From Microcella sp. (GTDB lineage: Bacteria; Actinomycetota; Actinomycetes; Actinomycetales; Microbacteriaceae): DNA of 34,370 bases. The notes under the pieces are model-generated. The model had not been told where the DNA came from, ran no database searches, and saw only the letters and a program-made list of their open reading frames with translations. The position numbers were made by a program, and so were the translations under genes. The stretch lies in NCBI RefSeq assembly GCF_030645145.1, contig NZ_JAUSMI010000165.1:1-34370 (forward strand), in the 5' to 3' direction. Of the stretch, positions 9,147-17,134 are shown one piece after another (within the stretch, counting starts at the first letter, position 1; every line of letters begins with the position of its first letter).

Positions 9147-9617
9147 TCAGTCGAGGAGCTGCGCCGCGTCGAGGACCAGGACCGTCTCGTCGTCGCCGAT
9201 GCAGAAGCCGGCGACGTTCGCCCAGTAGCCGTCGGGACCCTCGATCGCGAGGAGCGCGTCGTAGGCCATCTCGACGCCCTCGGCCGCGACCGTCGCACCG
9301 TCGGGGATCACCTCGCCGTCGGCGTCGACGACCGCGTCACCGCCCGTCGTGAACCCGCGCGGCCAGATCACGAACCGTTCGCCGTCGGCCGTGTCGAGGC
9401 GGAAGCAGCCCTCCGAGCCGACGACGAGCGCCGCCTCGAGAGCGACGGGCTCACCCGTGTAGGTCTCGCCCGGCGCCTGGACGGGCAGCCCCGGACCGCC
9501 CAGATCCGACCCGGGCGCCTCGGCCGGGGGAGCGGCGACGACGAGCAGGACGACCACGGCGATGATCGTCGCGACGGCGACCGCGATGATCGCGGCGAGC
9601 AGGCGGCGGGAGGGCAT
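9147..9617 (-). CDS. Small membrane-anchored or secreted protein of unknown function
   Basis: A 156-residue protein I do not recognise. It starts MPSRRLLAAIIAVAVATI: basic residues then a hydrophobic stretch to about residue 30, suiting an uncleaved anchor or signal peptide. A Pro/Ala/Gly-rich linker follows, then an acidic domain with two widely spaced cysteines (in SEGCFRL and AGFCIGD) that could form a disulfide outside the cell. I chose ATG 9617 because TACAGT (9629-9624) lies 6 nt upstream and the longer reading is low-complexity. It is the last gene of the minus-strand run from sir2, but the TACAGT box suggests its own leaderless promoter. Confidence 0.75.
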   Translation of the reverse strand: MPSRRLLAAIIAVAVATIIAVVVLLVVAAPPAEAPGSDLGGPGLPVQAPGETYTGEPVALEAALVVGSEGCFRLDTADGERFVIWPRGFTTGGDAVVDADGEVIPDGATVAAEGVEMAYDALLAIEGPDGYWANVAGFCIGDDETVLVLDAAQLLD

Positions 9618-9629
9618 GGCCGCACTGTA
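9618..9629 (-). promoter_or_regulatory. Leaderless -10 box of the small anchored protein
   Basis: TACAGT (9629-9624, minus strand) lies 6 nt before ATG 9617, with no ribosome binding site in the spacer. Confidence 0.45.
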
Positions 9630-9666
9630 CGCCTGCTCGCACCCGCCGCGGCGGAGGCGAGCGGAC

Positions 9667-10143
9667 TCAGCCGGGGGTCGCGATGCGGGCGACGCGGCCG
9701 CCCGCCCACTCGACGAGGCGCTCCGGGTCGGCGGGGAAGACGCTCTGCGCGTCGCCCGCCGCCGCCCACACCTCGTCGAAGCGGAGCAGGCTGTCATCGA
9801 CGATCGTGCGCACGGGGCTCGGATGCCCGATCGGGGGCACGCCGCCGATCGAGTAGCCCGTCGCGGCCTTGACGAGCTTCGCATCCGCCTTCTCGACCGG
9901 CAGACCGACGGCCTCGGCGAGCAGATCGAGGTCGGCGCGGCGGTCGCCCGCGACGAGCGCGAGCAGAGGCGTGCGCTCGTCGCCGTCGAGCGCGACGAAG
10001 ACGAGCGACTTGACGATCGCGCCGACTTCGCAGCCGACCGCCGCCGCGGCCGCGGCCGCCGTGTGGGTCGAGTCGGGCATCCGCACCGGGCGCAGCCCCA
10101 GGTCGGCGGTCGCCGCGGCGAAGCGCTCGGCGCCCGTCGCCAT
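9667..10143 (-). CDS. YbaK/EbsC-family aminoacyl-tRNA deacylase
   Basis: A 158-residue single-domain trans-editing protein of the YbaK/ProX superfamily, whose members hydrolyse mischarged tRNAs such as Cys-tRNA(Pro). The conserved lysine is in AIVKSLVF (K45), and GYSIGGVPPIGH is the family glycine-rich loop. Which mischarged tRNA it edits cannot be told from sequence. Its ATG overlaps the stop of the upstream phosphatase as TGATG, pointing to translational coupling. A likely member of the sir2-phosphatase-ybaK unit. Confidence 0.92.
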   Translation of the reverse strand: MATGAERFAAATADLGLRPVRMPDSTHTAAAAAAAVGCEVGAIVKSLVFVALDGDERTPLLALVAGDRRADLDLLAEAVGLPVEKADAKLVKAATGYSIGGVPPIGHPSPVRTIVDDSLLRFDEVWAAAGDAQSVFPADPERLVEWAGGRVARIATPG

Positions 10144-10787
10144 CAGCGGGCCGCCTCGCGACCCTCTTCGCGACGGGCGAGGGGGTTCTGCTCCTCGAAG
10201 TCCTCGGCGAGCCCGAAGATCGACTGCTCGTCGATCGGGTCGTCGAAGCGCGAGAGGGCGAGATCGCCGTCGGCGTGCAGGAACGAGTGCACCGACCCGT
10301 TCGTGATGGGCTCGCGGTGCCGGCCGGGCACGACCGCCTCGAGCACGCTGCGGATCACCCCGCCGTGCGCGACCACGACGATCGACTCGCCCGGGTGCTC
10401 GGCGGCGAGGCGATGAAGGGCCGCGACGACGCGCTCCGCGACGGCCTCCCGCGTCTCACGGCCGGGGACCTCGGCGCCCTCGGGGTAGCGGGCGTCGAGC
10501 TCGGCGCCCGTCAGGCCCTCGGCGTCGCCGTAGTTGCGCTCGACGAAGGCCGCGTCGAGCTCCGGGCCGGGCATCCCGATCGCCTCGGCGATGATCGCGG
10601 CGGTCTCGGCGGCGCGACCGAGCGGCGAGGCGATGATGCGGGACCACTGGCGGCCGCGCAGCAGCTGGCCGGTCGCGGCCGCCTGCGCGCGGCCCGTGTC
10701 GTTGAGCGGGATGTCGGTCGAGCCCTGGATGCGACGCGCGCGATTCCAGTCGGTCTCGCCGTGGCGGACGAGGGCGAACGCGGTCAT
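10143..10787 (-). CDS. Histidine phosphatase family protein (phosphoglycerate mutase-like)
   Basis: A 214-residue branch-1 histidine phosphatase. LVRHGETDWNRARRIQG carries the phospho-accepting H9; the second catalytic histidine is in VVVAHGGVIRS. At this length and with this pattern it is a cofactor-independent broad-specificity phosphatase (PhoE/CobC-like), not a glycolytic mutase. It lies between sir2 (52 bp upstream) and ybaK (one-base overlap). GGAAAGG shortly before the ATG is a plausible ribosome binding site. The substrate is unknown. Confidence 0.9.
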   Translation of the reverse strand: MTAFALVRHGETDWNRARRIQGSTDIPLNDTGRAQAAATGQLLRGRQWSRIIASPLGRAAETAAIIAEAIGMPGPELDAAFVERNYGDAEGLTGAELDARYPEGAEVPGRETREAVAERVVAALHRLAAEHPGESIVVVAHGGVIRSVLEAVVPGRHREPITNGSVHSFLHADGDLALSRFDDPIDEQSIFGLAEDFEEQNPLARREEGREAAR

Positions 10788-10839
10788 GGTGGCCTTTCCG
10801 GATCGGGGCGGGCGACCGGGGCGGACGGCGGCGGGAGCG

Positions 10840-11706
10840 CTAGTCGGCGATGAGGGCGTCGCGGAGGGCCGCGAGCGTCTCGGTGGTGCCCGCGTCGATC
10901 TTAACGGCGGCGCGCGCGTCGGCCTTCGTCTCTCCCCGGTTGACGATGATCGTCGGGATGCGGCGCTTCGCGGCGAGCCCCACGAGCCGCACGCCCGAGT
11001 TCACGACGAGCGAGGAGCCGAGGACGAGCAGGGCGTCGGCGCGGGCGACGATGCCGCGGGCCTCCTCGAACTTCACGGGAGGGACGAACTCGCCGAAGAA
11101 GACGATGTCGGGCTTGAGGGTCCCGCCGCACACGGTGCACTCGGGGATGGCGAAGCGCGACACGTCGTCGACCTCGGCGTCGCCGTCGGGGTTCACGCGG
11201 TGCTCGGCGTCGACGTCGAGCCACGGGTTCAGGGCCGTGATGCGGTCGGCGATCGAGTCGCGCGCGAAGGCCTGGCCGCAGTGCAGGCACACGACGCGAT
11301 CCATCGAGCCGTGCAGGTCGACGACGCGGCGGCTGCCGGCGCGCACGTGCAGACCGTCGACGTTCTGCGTGACGACGCCCGCGATGCGGCCGTGATCCTC
11401 GAGCTCGGCGAGGGCGCGGTGGCCGTCGTTGGGGCGCGCGGAGGCGAAGCGGCTCCAGCCGAGGTGGCTGCCCGCCCAGTAGCGCTTGCGGTAGGGCTCG
11501 TCGGCGAGGAACTGGCTGAAGGTCATGGGCGTGCGCACGGGGGCGCCGGCCCCGCGGTAGTCGGGGATGCCCGAGTCGGTGCTGATCCCGGCTCCGGTGA
11601 GGACGGCGATGCGGCGGCCCGCGAGCAGCGCGATCGCCTCGTCGAGGCTCGCGCGAGCGGCATCGCCGAGCGGCAGCGGCTGAGCCGGGGCCGACGAGTG
11701 CGCCAT
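10840..11706 (-). CDS. NAD-dependent protein deacylase of the Sir2 family
   Basis: A 288-residue sirtuin. The NAD-binding motif is GAGIST (38-43), followed by GIPDYRG; TQNVDGLH is at 113-120; the catalytic histidine is H132 in DLHG. A zinc site uses C140, C143, C190 and C193. FFGE and GSSLVVNS complete the Rossmann part. It removes acyl groups from lysines using NAD. The zinc-module insertion and motifs resemble the SIRT4-like bacterial class, so deacylation beyond acetyl is possible. ATG 11706 has GGGAGG 4 nt upstream and TACTCT (11737-11732) as a candidate -10. It heads the minus-strand run to ybaK. Confidence 0.95.
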   Translation of the reverse strand: MAHSSAPAQPLPLGDAARASLDEAIALLAGRRIAVLTGAGISTDSGIPDYRGAGAPVRTPMTFSQFLADEPYRKRYWAGSHLGWSRFASARPNDGHRALAELEDHGRIAGVVTQNVDGLHVRAGSRRVVDLHGSMDRVVCLHCGQAFARDSIADRITALNPWLDVDAEHRVNPDGDAEVDDVSRFAIPECTVCGGTLKPDIVFFGEFVPPVKFEEARGIVARADALLVLGSSLVVNSGVRLVGLAAKRRIPTIIVNRGETKADARAAVKIDAGTTETLAALRDALIAD

Positions 11707-11825
11707 GGTGCCTCCCTGCGGGGTCTCTCGCAGAGTAAACGCGCCGGGTTTCGGATATGTTTCCGGAGGCTGTGCGACCGGGGAGCGCCCTCGGCGAACG
11801 CCGCGATCGGAAGGCGGGGATCTCG
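11707..11825. promoter_or_regulatory. Divergent promoter region, sir2 and RNA methyltransferase
   Basis: Minus strand: TACTCT (11737-11732) with a leader of about 20 nt and GGGAGG for sir2. Plus strand: TATGTT (11756-11761) as a candidate -10 with a leader of about 58 nt and GGGGA 5 nt before ATG 11826. The alternative ATG at 11757 falls inside this -10 box, which argues against the longer reading of the methyltransferase. Confidence 0.4.
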
Positions 11826-12626
11826 ATGCGGATCGTGCGGATCGAGGGCCTGGAGCATCCGGACCTCGCCGACTACGCGCGCCTCACGGACGTCGCGCTG
11901 CGTCGCCTGACCGAGCCCGAGGGCGGGCTGTACCTCGCCGAGTCGCTCACGGTCATCGGGCGGGCGCTGCGCGCCGGCCACGAGCCGCGCTCGGTGCTCA
12001 CGAGCGAGAGGTGGCTGCCCGACGTCGAGGCCCTGCTGGGCGATCGCGACGTCCCCGTGTACGTCGGGGCGACGCCAGCCCTCGAGGAGCTCACCGGCTT
12101 CCACCTGCATCGCGGCGCCCTCGCGAGCATGCATCGGCCCGCGCCGCTCGACCCCCGTGCCCTGCTGGCGGATGCCCGGCGCGTCGTCATCGTCGAGGAC
12201 GTCGTCGACCACACCAACGTCGGGGCGATCTTCCGCTCGGTCGCGGGCCTCGGGGCGGACGCCGTGCTCGTCACGCCGCGCTGCGCCGACCCGCTCTACC
12301 GCCGCAGCGTGCGCGTGTCGATGGGAACGGTGCTGCAGGTGCCGTGGACGCGGCTGCCGGAGTGGGACGAGGCCGCGCCGATCCTCCACGAGGCGGGGTT
12401 CACGATCGCCGCGCTCGCCCTCGCGGACGACGCAGTCTCGCTGCGCGACTTCGCCGCGACCGCTCCCGAGCGCGTCGCCATGCTCGTCGGCGCGGAGGGC
12501 GACGGGCTCTCGCGGCAGGCGCTCGCGGCGGCCGACGTCGTCGTGACGATCCCGATGGCGCACGGCGTCGACTCGCTCAACGTCGCGGCCGCGAGCGCGG
12601 TCGCGCTCTACGCGCTGCAGGGCTGA
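11826..12626 (+). CDS. TrmH/SpoU-family RNA 2'-O-methyltransferase
   Basis: A 266-residue SPOUT methyltransferase that puts a methyl group from S-adenosylmethionine on a ribose 2'-OH in rRNA or tRNA. The three SpoU motifs are visible: DHTNVGAIFRSVAGLGAD, LVGAEGDGLS, and IPMAHGVDSLNVAAASAVALY, the last forming the trefoil knot. The N-terminal 90 residues are an L30e-like substrate-binding domain (LAESLTVIGRAL). The target nucleotide is unknown. The frame is open to 11757, but homology begins at MRIVRIEGLEHP. It converges with the GH36 gene. Confidence 0.93.
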   Translation: MRIVRIEGLEHPDLADYARLTDVALRRLTEPEGGLYLAESLTVIGRALRAGHEPRSVLTSERWLPDVEALLGDRDVPVYVGATPALEELTGFHLHRGALASMHRPAPLDPRALLADARRVVIVEDVVDHTNVGAIFRSVAGLGADAVLVTPRCADPLYRRSVRVSMGTVLQVPWTRLPEWDEAAPILHEAGFTIAALALADDAVSLRDFAATAPERVAMLVGAEGDGLSRQALAAADVVVTIPMAHGVDSLNVAAASAVALYALQG

Positions 12627-12647
12627 GGAGCCCCGCCGCCCGGGCAG

Positions 12648-12661
12648 GGTCGGCGCCGACC
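12648..12661. repeat. 14-bp perfect palindrome between convergent genes
   Basis: GGTCGGCGCCGACC lies between the stop codons of the methyltransferase (12626) and the GH36 gene (12664). Without a loop or T-run it is a weak terminator candidate; it could equally be chance in GC-rich sequence. Confidence 0.3.
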
Positions 12662-12663
12662 GC

Positions 12664-14781
12664 TCAGTCGACGGCGATCGCGTGCAGCACGAGCGCCTGC
12701 TCCGGAGCCAGCAGAGGCACCGGGATGCCCGCCTCGGCGAGCACGCGGCCGTGGGCGACGAGCTCGCCCTCGACGAACCACGCGGGCGGGGCATCCTGCA
12801 GCACGCGCGGAGCGCCGCCGAGCGGGACGACCGCGACGCGATAGCGGCGATCGGGGTCGAGTCCGGGCAGCCGCAGCGGCGCCGGCACCGCGACGGGCGA
12901 GGAGGCGAGCGTCGCGAGGCTGAAGAGCGCTTCGGCGCGGTCGAGCGCGACGACGCCGTGGACGAGCCGTGCGGCGTCGTCGTCGGGGTCGACGCGGACG
13001 GTGCGACCGGCGTGCACGAGCGGGCGGAAGCGGCGGACGGTCGCGACCCAGTCGCGCAGGAGGGCGCGCTCGTCGTCCGTCGCGCGCGTGACATCCCACT
13101 CGATGCCGGCGTGGCCGAACAACGCGGTCGCGAGCCGTAGCGAGAGGTCGTGCGTGCGGCCCGTGATGTGGGCGCGCGGCGCGCCGACGTGGCCGCCGAG
13201 GAGCTCGAGCGGCACGAGAAGACTCGTCCAGCGCTGGATGCTCTGCCGCTCGAGGGCGTCGTTCGTGTCGCTCGTCCAGAACCGGTGGGTGCGGCGCGCG
13301 ATGCCGAGGTCGACGCGGCCGCCGCCCGAGGCGCACGACTCGATCGCGAGCTCGGGGTGGCGGGCGCGAAGCTCGTCGAGCAGCGCGTAGAGCGCGCGCG
13401 TCTGCGCGGCCGAGCCGCCGGCCATGAGGGCGCGGTTGTGATCCCACTTGAGGAAGCGGATCGGGTACTCCGTCAGAAGGGCGTCGAGCGCTCCCAGCAG
13501 GTGGCTGCGCACCTCGGGGTTCGCGAGGTCGAGCGCGTGCTGCCAGCGCCACGTCGGCGGGACGGCGCCGTCGGAGGAGGCGAGGAGCCAGTCGGGATGC
13601 TCGTGCGCGAGCCGCGACTCGGGGCTCACCATCTCGGGCTCGACCCACAGGCCGAACTCCATCCCGCGGCTCTCGACGCGATCGACGAGCGGGTGCAGGC
13701 CCTCGGGCCACCGCTCGGGGTCGACGACCCAGTCGCCGAGCGCGCGGCGGTCGTCGGTGCGGCCCGCGAACCAGCCGTCGTCGAGGACGAACCGCTCGAC
13801 GCCGAGATCGGCGGCGGCGTCGACGAGCGGCGAGAGCGCGTCGAGCGACTGGTCGAAGTAGACGGCCTCCCACGTGTTGAGCACGACGGGGCGGTGCGTG
13901 GGAGGCGACAGGCGCCGCACGTACGGGTGGAATCGGTCGGAGAGCCCGTCGAGCCCCGTGCCGGAGAACGCGAAGAGCGCGACCGGGGCGTCGTGGCGCT
14001 CGCCCGGGGCCAGGACGACCTCGCCGGGCTGCAGGAGCTCCTCGGCGTGCAGGTGCCGGTGGCCGGTCGCGAGCGACTCGAGGGCGATGCGGCTGTCGCC
14101 GCTCCAGGCGTGGTGCATGGCCCACACCTCGCCGGCGGCGAAGCCGAAGCCGGGCGTGCCGGCGATCGTGAGGAACGGGGCGTCGTGGCCCGGGCGGCCC
14201 TGGCGCTGCTCGCGCACGTGGACGCCGTCGCGGACGGGGCCGCGCTGCGGGCGCCGCTCGCCGGCCCACAGCCCGGAGAAGTCGAGGAGGTCGCGGGCGC
14301 GGGCGGGCACCGGCAGACGTGCGGCGAGGCGCGCGATCGCGACGGGATGCTCGCCCGCGGCGGTCGCGGAGACGGCGACCTCGGCGATGCCCTCGCCGGT
14401 GAGCTCGATGCTCCAGTCGAGGTCGAGGAGGGGGCCGCGGTCGTCGTGCGCGCGCAGCGAGACGACGAGCCCGGCGTCGGCGGAGCGGTGCACGGCCGTC
14501 GTGCTGAGCACGAGCGGGGAGCGCGAGGCGGGCATCCCGACCCGATGGGCCTCGATGCCGGGGAGTCCCGTCCAGCCCTCCGCGGGCGTGGGGAGGACGG
14601 AGGGGACGAGCGGGCGGTCGGGCGAGCTCGGGGCGACCGCGGGATCGGCGGCGACGAGCGCGAGGTCGGGCTCGTCGAGCGGGCCGAGGTCGGGGCCCCA
14701 GTAGCGGACGGCGGGCACGGCCGCGCCGCGGGCGTCGAGCACGAGGCTGACACCCGCGGCGCGGAGGTGGTGCAGGGAGAT
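12664..14781 (-). CDS. GH36 alpha-galactosidase (probable non-canonical start codon)
   Basis: Cytoplasmic alpha-galactosidase that cleaves terminal alpha-galactosyl groups (raffinose, melibiose type). KWDHNRALM carries the nucleophile D447 and ESCASGGGRVDLG the acid/base D491; DDGWF and WVEPEM are further GH36 motifs. About 705 residues, normal for the family. Typical N-terminal sequence (LHHLRAAGVSLVLDARG) begins upstream of the first GTG (14742), yet there is no ATG, GTG or TTG there. AAGGAG (14792-14787) lies 5 nt before ATC at 14781-14779, so I place the start there; CTG 14775 is another option, and GTG 14742 would remove 13 conserved residues. The ribosome binding site overlaps the end of the binding-protein gene, the usual sign of coupling. 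Last gene of the galactoside operon; no signal peptide. Confidence 0.9.
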   Translation of the reverse strand: MSLHHLRAAGVSLVLDARGAAVPAVRYWGPDLGPLDEPDLALVAADPAVAPSSPDRPLVPSVLPTPAEGWTGLPGIEAHRVGMPASRSPLVLSTTAVHRSADAGLVVSLRAHDDRGPLLDLDWSIELTGEGIAEVAVSATAAGEHPVAIARLAARLPVPARARDLLDFSGLWAGERRPQRGPVRDGVHVREQRQGRPGHDAPFLTIAGTPGFGFAAGEVWAMHHAWSGDSRIALESLATGHRHLHAEELLQPGEVVLAPGERHDAPVALFAFSGTGLDGLSDRFHPYVRRLSPPTHRPVVLNTWEAVYFDQSLDALSPLVDAAADLGVERFVLDDGWFAGRTDDRRALGDWVVDPERWPEGLHPLVDRVESRGMEFGLWVEPEMVSPESRLAHEHPDWLLASSDGAVPPTWRWQHALDLANPEVRSHLLGALDALLTEYPIRFLKWDHNRALMAGGSAAQTRALYALLDELRARHPELAIESCASGGGRVDLGIARRTHRFWTSDTNDALERQSIQRWTSLLVPLELLGGHVGAPRAHITGRTHDLSLRLATALFGHAGIEWDVTRATDDERALLRDWVATVRRFRPLVHAGRTVRVDPDDDAARLVHGVVALDRAEALFSLATLASSPVAVPAPLRLPGLDPDRRYRVAVVPLGGAPRVLQDAPPAWFVEGELVAHGRVLAEAGIPVPLLAPEQALVLHAIAVD

Positions 14782-14783
14782 GG

Positions 14784-16115
14784 TTACTCCTTGACGGGGA
14801 TCGACGCCGCCTCGAGGGCGGAGATCGTGGAGGCCTGGCCGGACTCCAGAGCGTCCATGAGCGTACCGCTGCCCGAGAGGGCGCCGGAGAAGCCGTCAGC
14901 GACGTCGTTGTAGACCTGCGTCATGGTCGGGCCCCACGTGAAGTCGGGGTCGACCTCGGCGCCGGCGGCGGCGAAGACCTCGTAGATCTTCTGGCCGCCG
15001 TAGAACTCCACGCCCTCGGAGAAGACGGGGAGGTCCGCACCCTCGACGGTCGCCGGGTAGATCTGCGCGGTGCGGTTCATCGCGGTCAGAGCGTCGGCGT
15101 CGGTGTTGAGCCACAGCGCGAACTGCGCCGCCTCGTACGGGTGGTCGGAGCCCTTGAGCACCGCGGTGGTCGAGCCGCCCCAGTTGCCCGCGGCCGACTC
15201 GCCGGCCTCCCACTGCGGCATGGGCGCGACGGCCCAGTTGCCGGCCGTGTCGGGCGCGCCGCTGAGGATCGTGTTGGCGCCCCAGACCGCGGAGAGCCAG
15301 GTCCAGATCTCGCTCGAGTTGTACGCGGCGTTCCACTCGTCCGTCCACGGCGGGTACTTCGCGACGAGGTCGTCCTCGATCATGCCCTGCCAGTACTCGG
15401 CCACCTGGAGCGACTCGTCACCGGTCAGCGAGACCTCCCAGGCGTCGCCGTCGTTGGTGAACCACTCGCCGCCGGTCTGCCAGACGAGGCCGGCGAAGGC
15501 GTTGATGTCGCTCTGCGAGAAGTTGTTGATGTACCCGCCCTCCTCGCGGATCTGGGCGGCCGCGGCGCGGTAGTCCTCCCAGGTCTCGGGGATCTCGATG
15601 CCGGCGGCCTCGAAGAGGTCGGCGCGGTAGAACAACGCCATGGGGCCGGTGTCCTGCGGGATCGCGTAGACCGCGTCCTCCTCGCCGAAGGTGACCTGGC
15701 TCCAGGTCCAGTCGACGAACTGGCTCTCGGCCTCGACGATGCCCTCGCAGGCCGCGATGTTCTCGAGGCCGTCCTGGACGCGGAAGTTGGGGAGCGCGTC
15801 GAACTCGATCTGACCGAGGTCGGGGGCGTTGCCGGCCTCGAGCTGGTTGAAGAAGTTCTGGTAGGTGCCGCCGTTGCCGTTCGGGCCGGTCTGGACGGTG
15901 ACCTGGACGTCGGGGTTCTCGTCGTTCCAGATCGCGACGGCCTCGTCGATGCCGGGCAGCCAGCTGGTGAACGTGAGCTCGACGGGTCCGTCGGAGGGGG
16001 CGCAGTCGCCTCCGGCGGCTCCGGGGGCGTCGGTGCCCCCGGTCGAGCAGGCGGTGAGCGCGAGCGCTGCGAGAGCCGCCATGGCTCCGGCGCGTGCGAC
16101 GGTGGTGATCGCCAT
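14784..16115 (-). CDS. ABC sugar transporter substrate-binding lipoprotein
   Basis: A 443-residue family 1 extracellular solute-binding protein. The lipobox is LTAC with the lipidated cysteine at C23, preceded by a hydrophobic signal sequence; a Gly/Ala-rich linker follows. It should sit on the outer face of the membrane and deliver oligosaccharide to the two adjacent permeases. Trp-rich stretches such as WTWSQVTF and QWEAGESAAGNWGG are typical of sugar stacking sites. AAAGGA lies 7 nt before ATG 16115. It is separated from the permease gene by about 100 bp that contain a 9-bp tandem repeat, which may allow higher expression of the receptor. No ATPase gene is in the cluster; a shared MsiK-type ATPase is likely. 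Confidence 0.95.
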   Translation of the reverse strand: MAITTVARAGAMAALAALALTACSTGGTDAPGAAGGDCAPSDGPVELTFTSWLPGIDEAVAIWNDENPDVQVTVQTGPNGNGGTYQNFFNQLEAGNAPDLGQIEFDALPNFRVQDGLENIAACEGIVEAESQFVDWTWSQVTFGEEDAVYAIPQDTGPMALFYRADLFEAAGIEIPETWEDYRAAAAQIREEGGYINNFSQSDINAFAGLVWQTGGEWFTNDGDAWEVSLTGDESLQVAEYWQGMIEDDLVAKYPPWTDEWNAAYNSSEIWTWLSAVWGANTILSGAPDTAGNWAVAPMPQWEAGESAAGNWGGSTTAVLKGSDHPYEAAQFALWLNTDADALTAMNRTAQIYPATVEGADLPVFSEGVEFYGGQKIYEVFAAAGAEVDPDFTWGPTMTQVYNDVADGFSGALSGSGTLMDALESGQASTISALEAASIPVKE

Positions 16116-16136
16116 GCGATGGTCCTTTCTCTTGGT

Positions 16137-16172
16137 GGTGGTTCGGGTGGTTCGGGTGGTGCGGGTGGTGCG
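16137..16172. repeat. Four tandem copies of a 9-bp unit (GGTGGTKCG)
   Basis: Plus strand: GGTGGTTCG twice, then GGTGGTGCG twice (16137-16172), between the second permease and the binding-protein gene. Transcription runs on the minus strand, so the mRNA carries a C/A-rich CCACC repeat just upstream of the binding-protein ribosome binding site, while the non-transcribed complement is G-rich. It may be an unstructured mRNA spacer, an RNase or protein site, or a slippage-prone tract. The rest of 16116-16219 shows nothing else. Confidence 0.75.
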
Positions 16173-16219
16173 CCCGATCGGCTGGGATCGGGAGTCGGGG
16201 GAGGCCTAGGGGGCCGGGG

Positions 16220-17134
16220 TCACTTGAGCCCGCCGCTCGCGAGCCCGGACTGCCAGAAGCGCTGCAGACCCAGGAAGGTGAGGATGAGCGGGATGATCGA
16301 CAGGAGCGAGCCGACGATCACGAGGGCGCGGATGTCGGGGATCTGGCTGACCTGCGTGTTCCAGACGTAGAGGCCGAGCGTGACGGGGAAGAGGCTCTCG
16401 TCGCGGAGCATGATGAGGGGCAGGAAGAAGTTGTTCCAGATCGCGACGAACTGGAACAGGAAGATCGTCACGAGCGCGGGGGCCATGAGGCGCGTGGCGA
16501 CCGTGAAGAAGGTGCGCACCTCGCCTGCGCCGTCGATGCGGGCGGCCTCGACGATCTCGTCGGGCACGCTCGCCGCCGCGTAGATGCGCGAGAGGTACAC
16601 GCCGAAGGGGCTCACGAGGCTCGGCAGGAAGACCGCCCAGATCGTGTTGGTCGCGCCGACCTGGCTGAAGAGCAGGAACAGCGGGAGCGCGAGCGCGGTG
16701 GCCGGGACGAGCACGCCGCCGAGGATGATGTTGAACAGCAGCTCGCGGCCGCGGAAGCTGTACTTCGCGATCGCGTAGCCGGCCATCGCCGCGATGATCG
16801 TCGCGAGGAGAGCGCCGACTCCCGCGTAGAGGGCGCTGTTGCCGAGCCAGCGGAGGAAGACCGCGTTGCGGTAGTCGAAGAGCGCGGCGATGTTGTCGAA
16901 CAGCGCGAAATCGGCGAACCACAGGGGCGCGGTCGTCGTGAAGTCGGAGCGCGTCTTGCTCGAGGCGACGAGGAGCCACCAGATCGGCGTGAGGAAGTAC
17001 AGCGTCGCGACGATCATCACGGCCATCGCGATCGTGCGCGAGGCGGCGCTCTCGCGGATGCCGCTGTGCGCGGTGTCGCGCCCGACGCGGCGGGCCTTCT
17101 CGGTCTTCGCCGGGCGAGGGGATGTCGCGGTCAT
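16220..17134 (-). CDS. ABC sugar transporter permease (MalG/UgpE type)
   Basis: A 304-residue inner-membrane permease with about six helices. The first helix is around TIAMAVMIVATLYFLTPIWW. The EAA motif that docks the ATPase is EIVEAARIDGAGEVRTFF, and PLFLLFSQVGATNTIWAV is a conserved membrane segment of the family. I chose ATG 17134, which overlaps the stop of the preceding permease as ATGA; the open frame continues to 17623 only as an out-of-frame shadow. It partners with the other permease and the lipoprotein for galacto-oligosaccharide import. Confidence 0.95.
   Translation of the reverse strand: MTATSPRPAKTEKARRVGRDTAHSGIRESAASRTIAMAVMIVATLYFLTPIWWLLVASSKTRSDFTTTAPLWFADFALFDNIAALFDYRNAVFLRWLGNSALYAGVGALLATIIAAMAGYAIAKYSFRGRELLFNIILGGVLVPATALALPLFLLFSQVGATNTIWAVFLPSLVSPFGVYLSRIYAAASVPDEIVEAARIDGAGEVRTFFTVATRLMAPALVTIFLFQFVAIWNNFFLPLIMLRDESLFPVTLGLYVWNTQVSQIPDIRALVIVGSLLSIIPLILTFLGLQRFWQSGLASGGLK

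Noticed and set aside
10143-10787. Glycolytic phosphoglycerate mutase
   Set aside because: Length and motif context fit a general histidine phosphatase; glycolytic dPGM has extra conserved segments not seen here.
13150-14913. 587-codon plus-strand frame opposite the GH36 gene
   Set aside because: Antisense to clear GH36 catalytic motifs; composition is that of a GC shadow.
16137-16172. CRISPR-like or G-quadruplex array
   Set aside because: Units are adjacent 9-mers without spacers, and most G-tracts are only two or three long.
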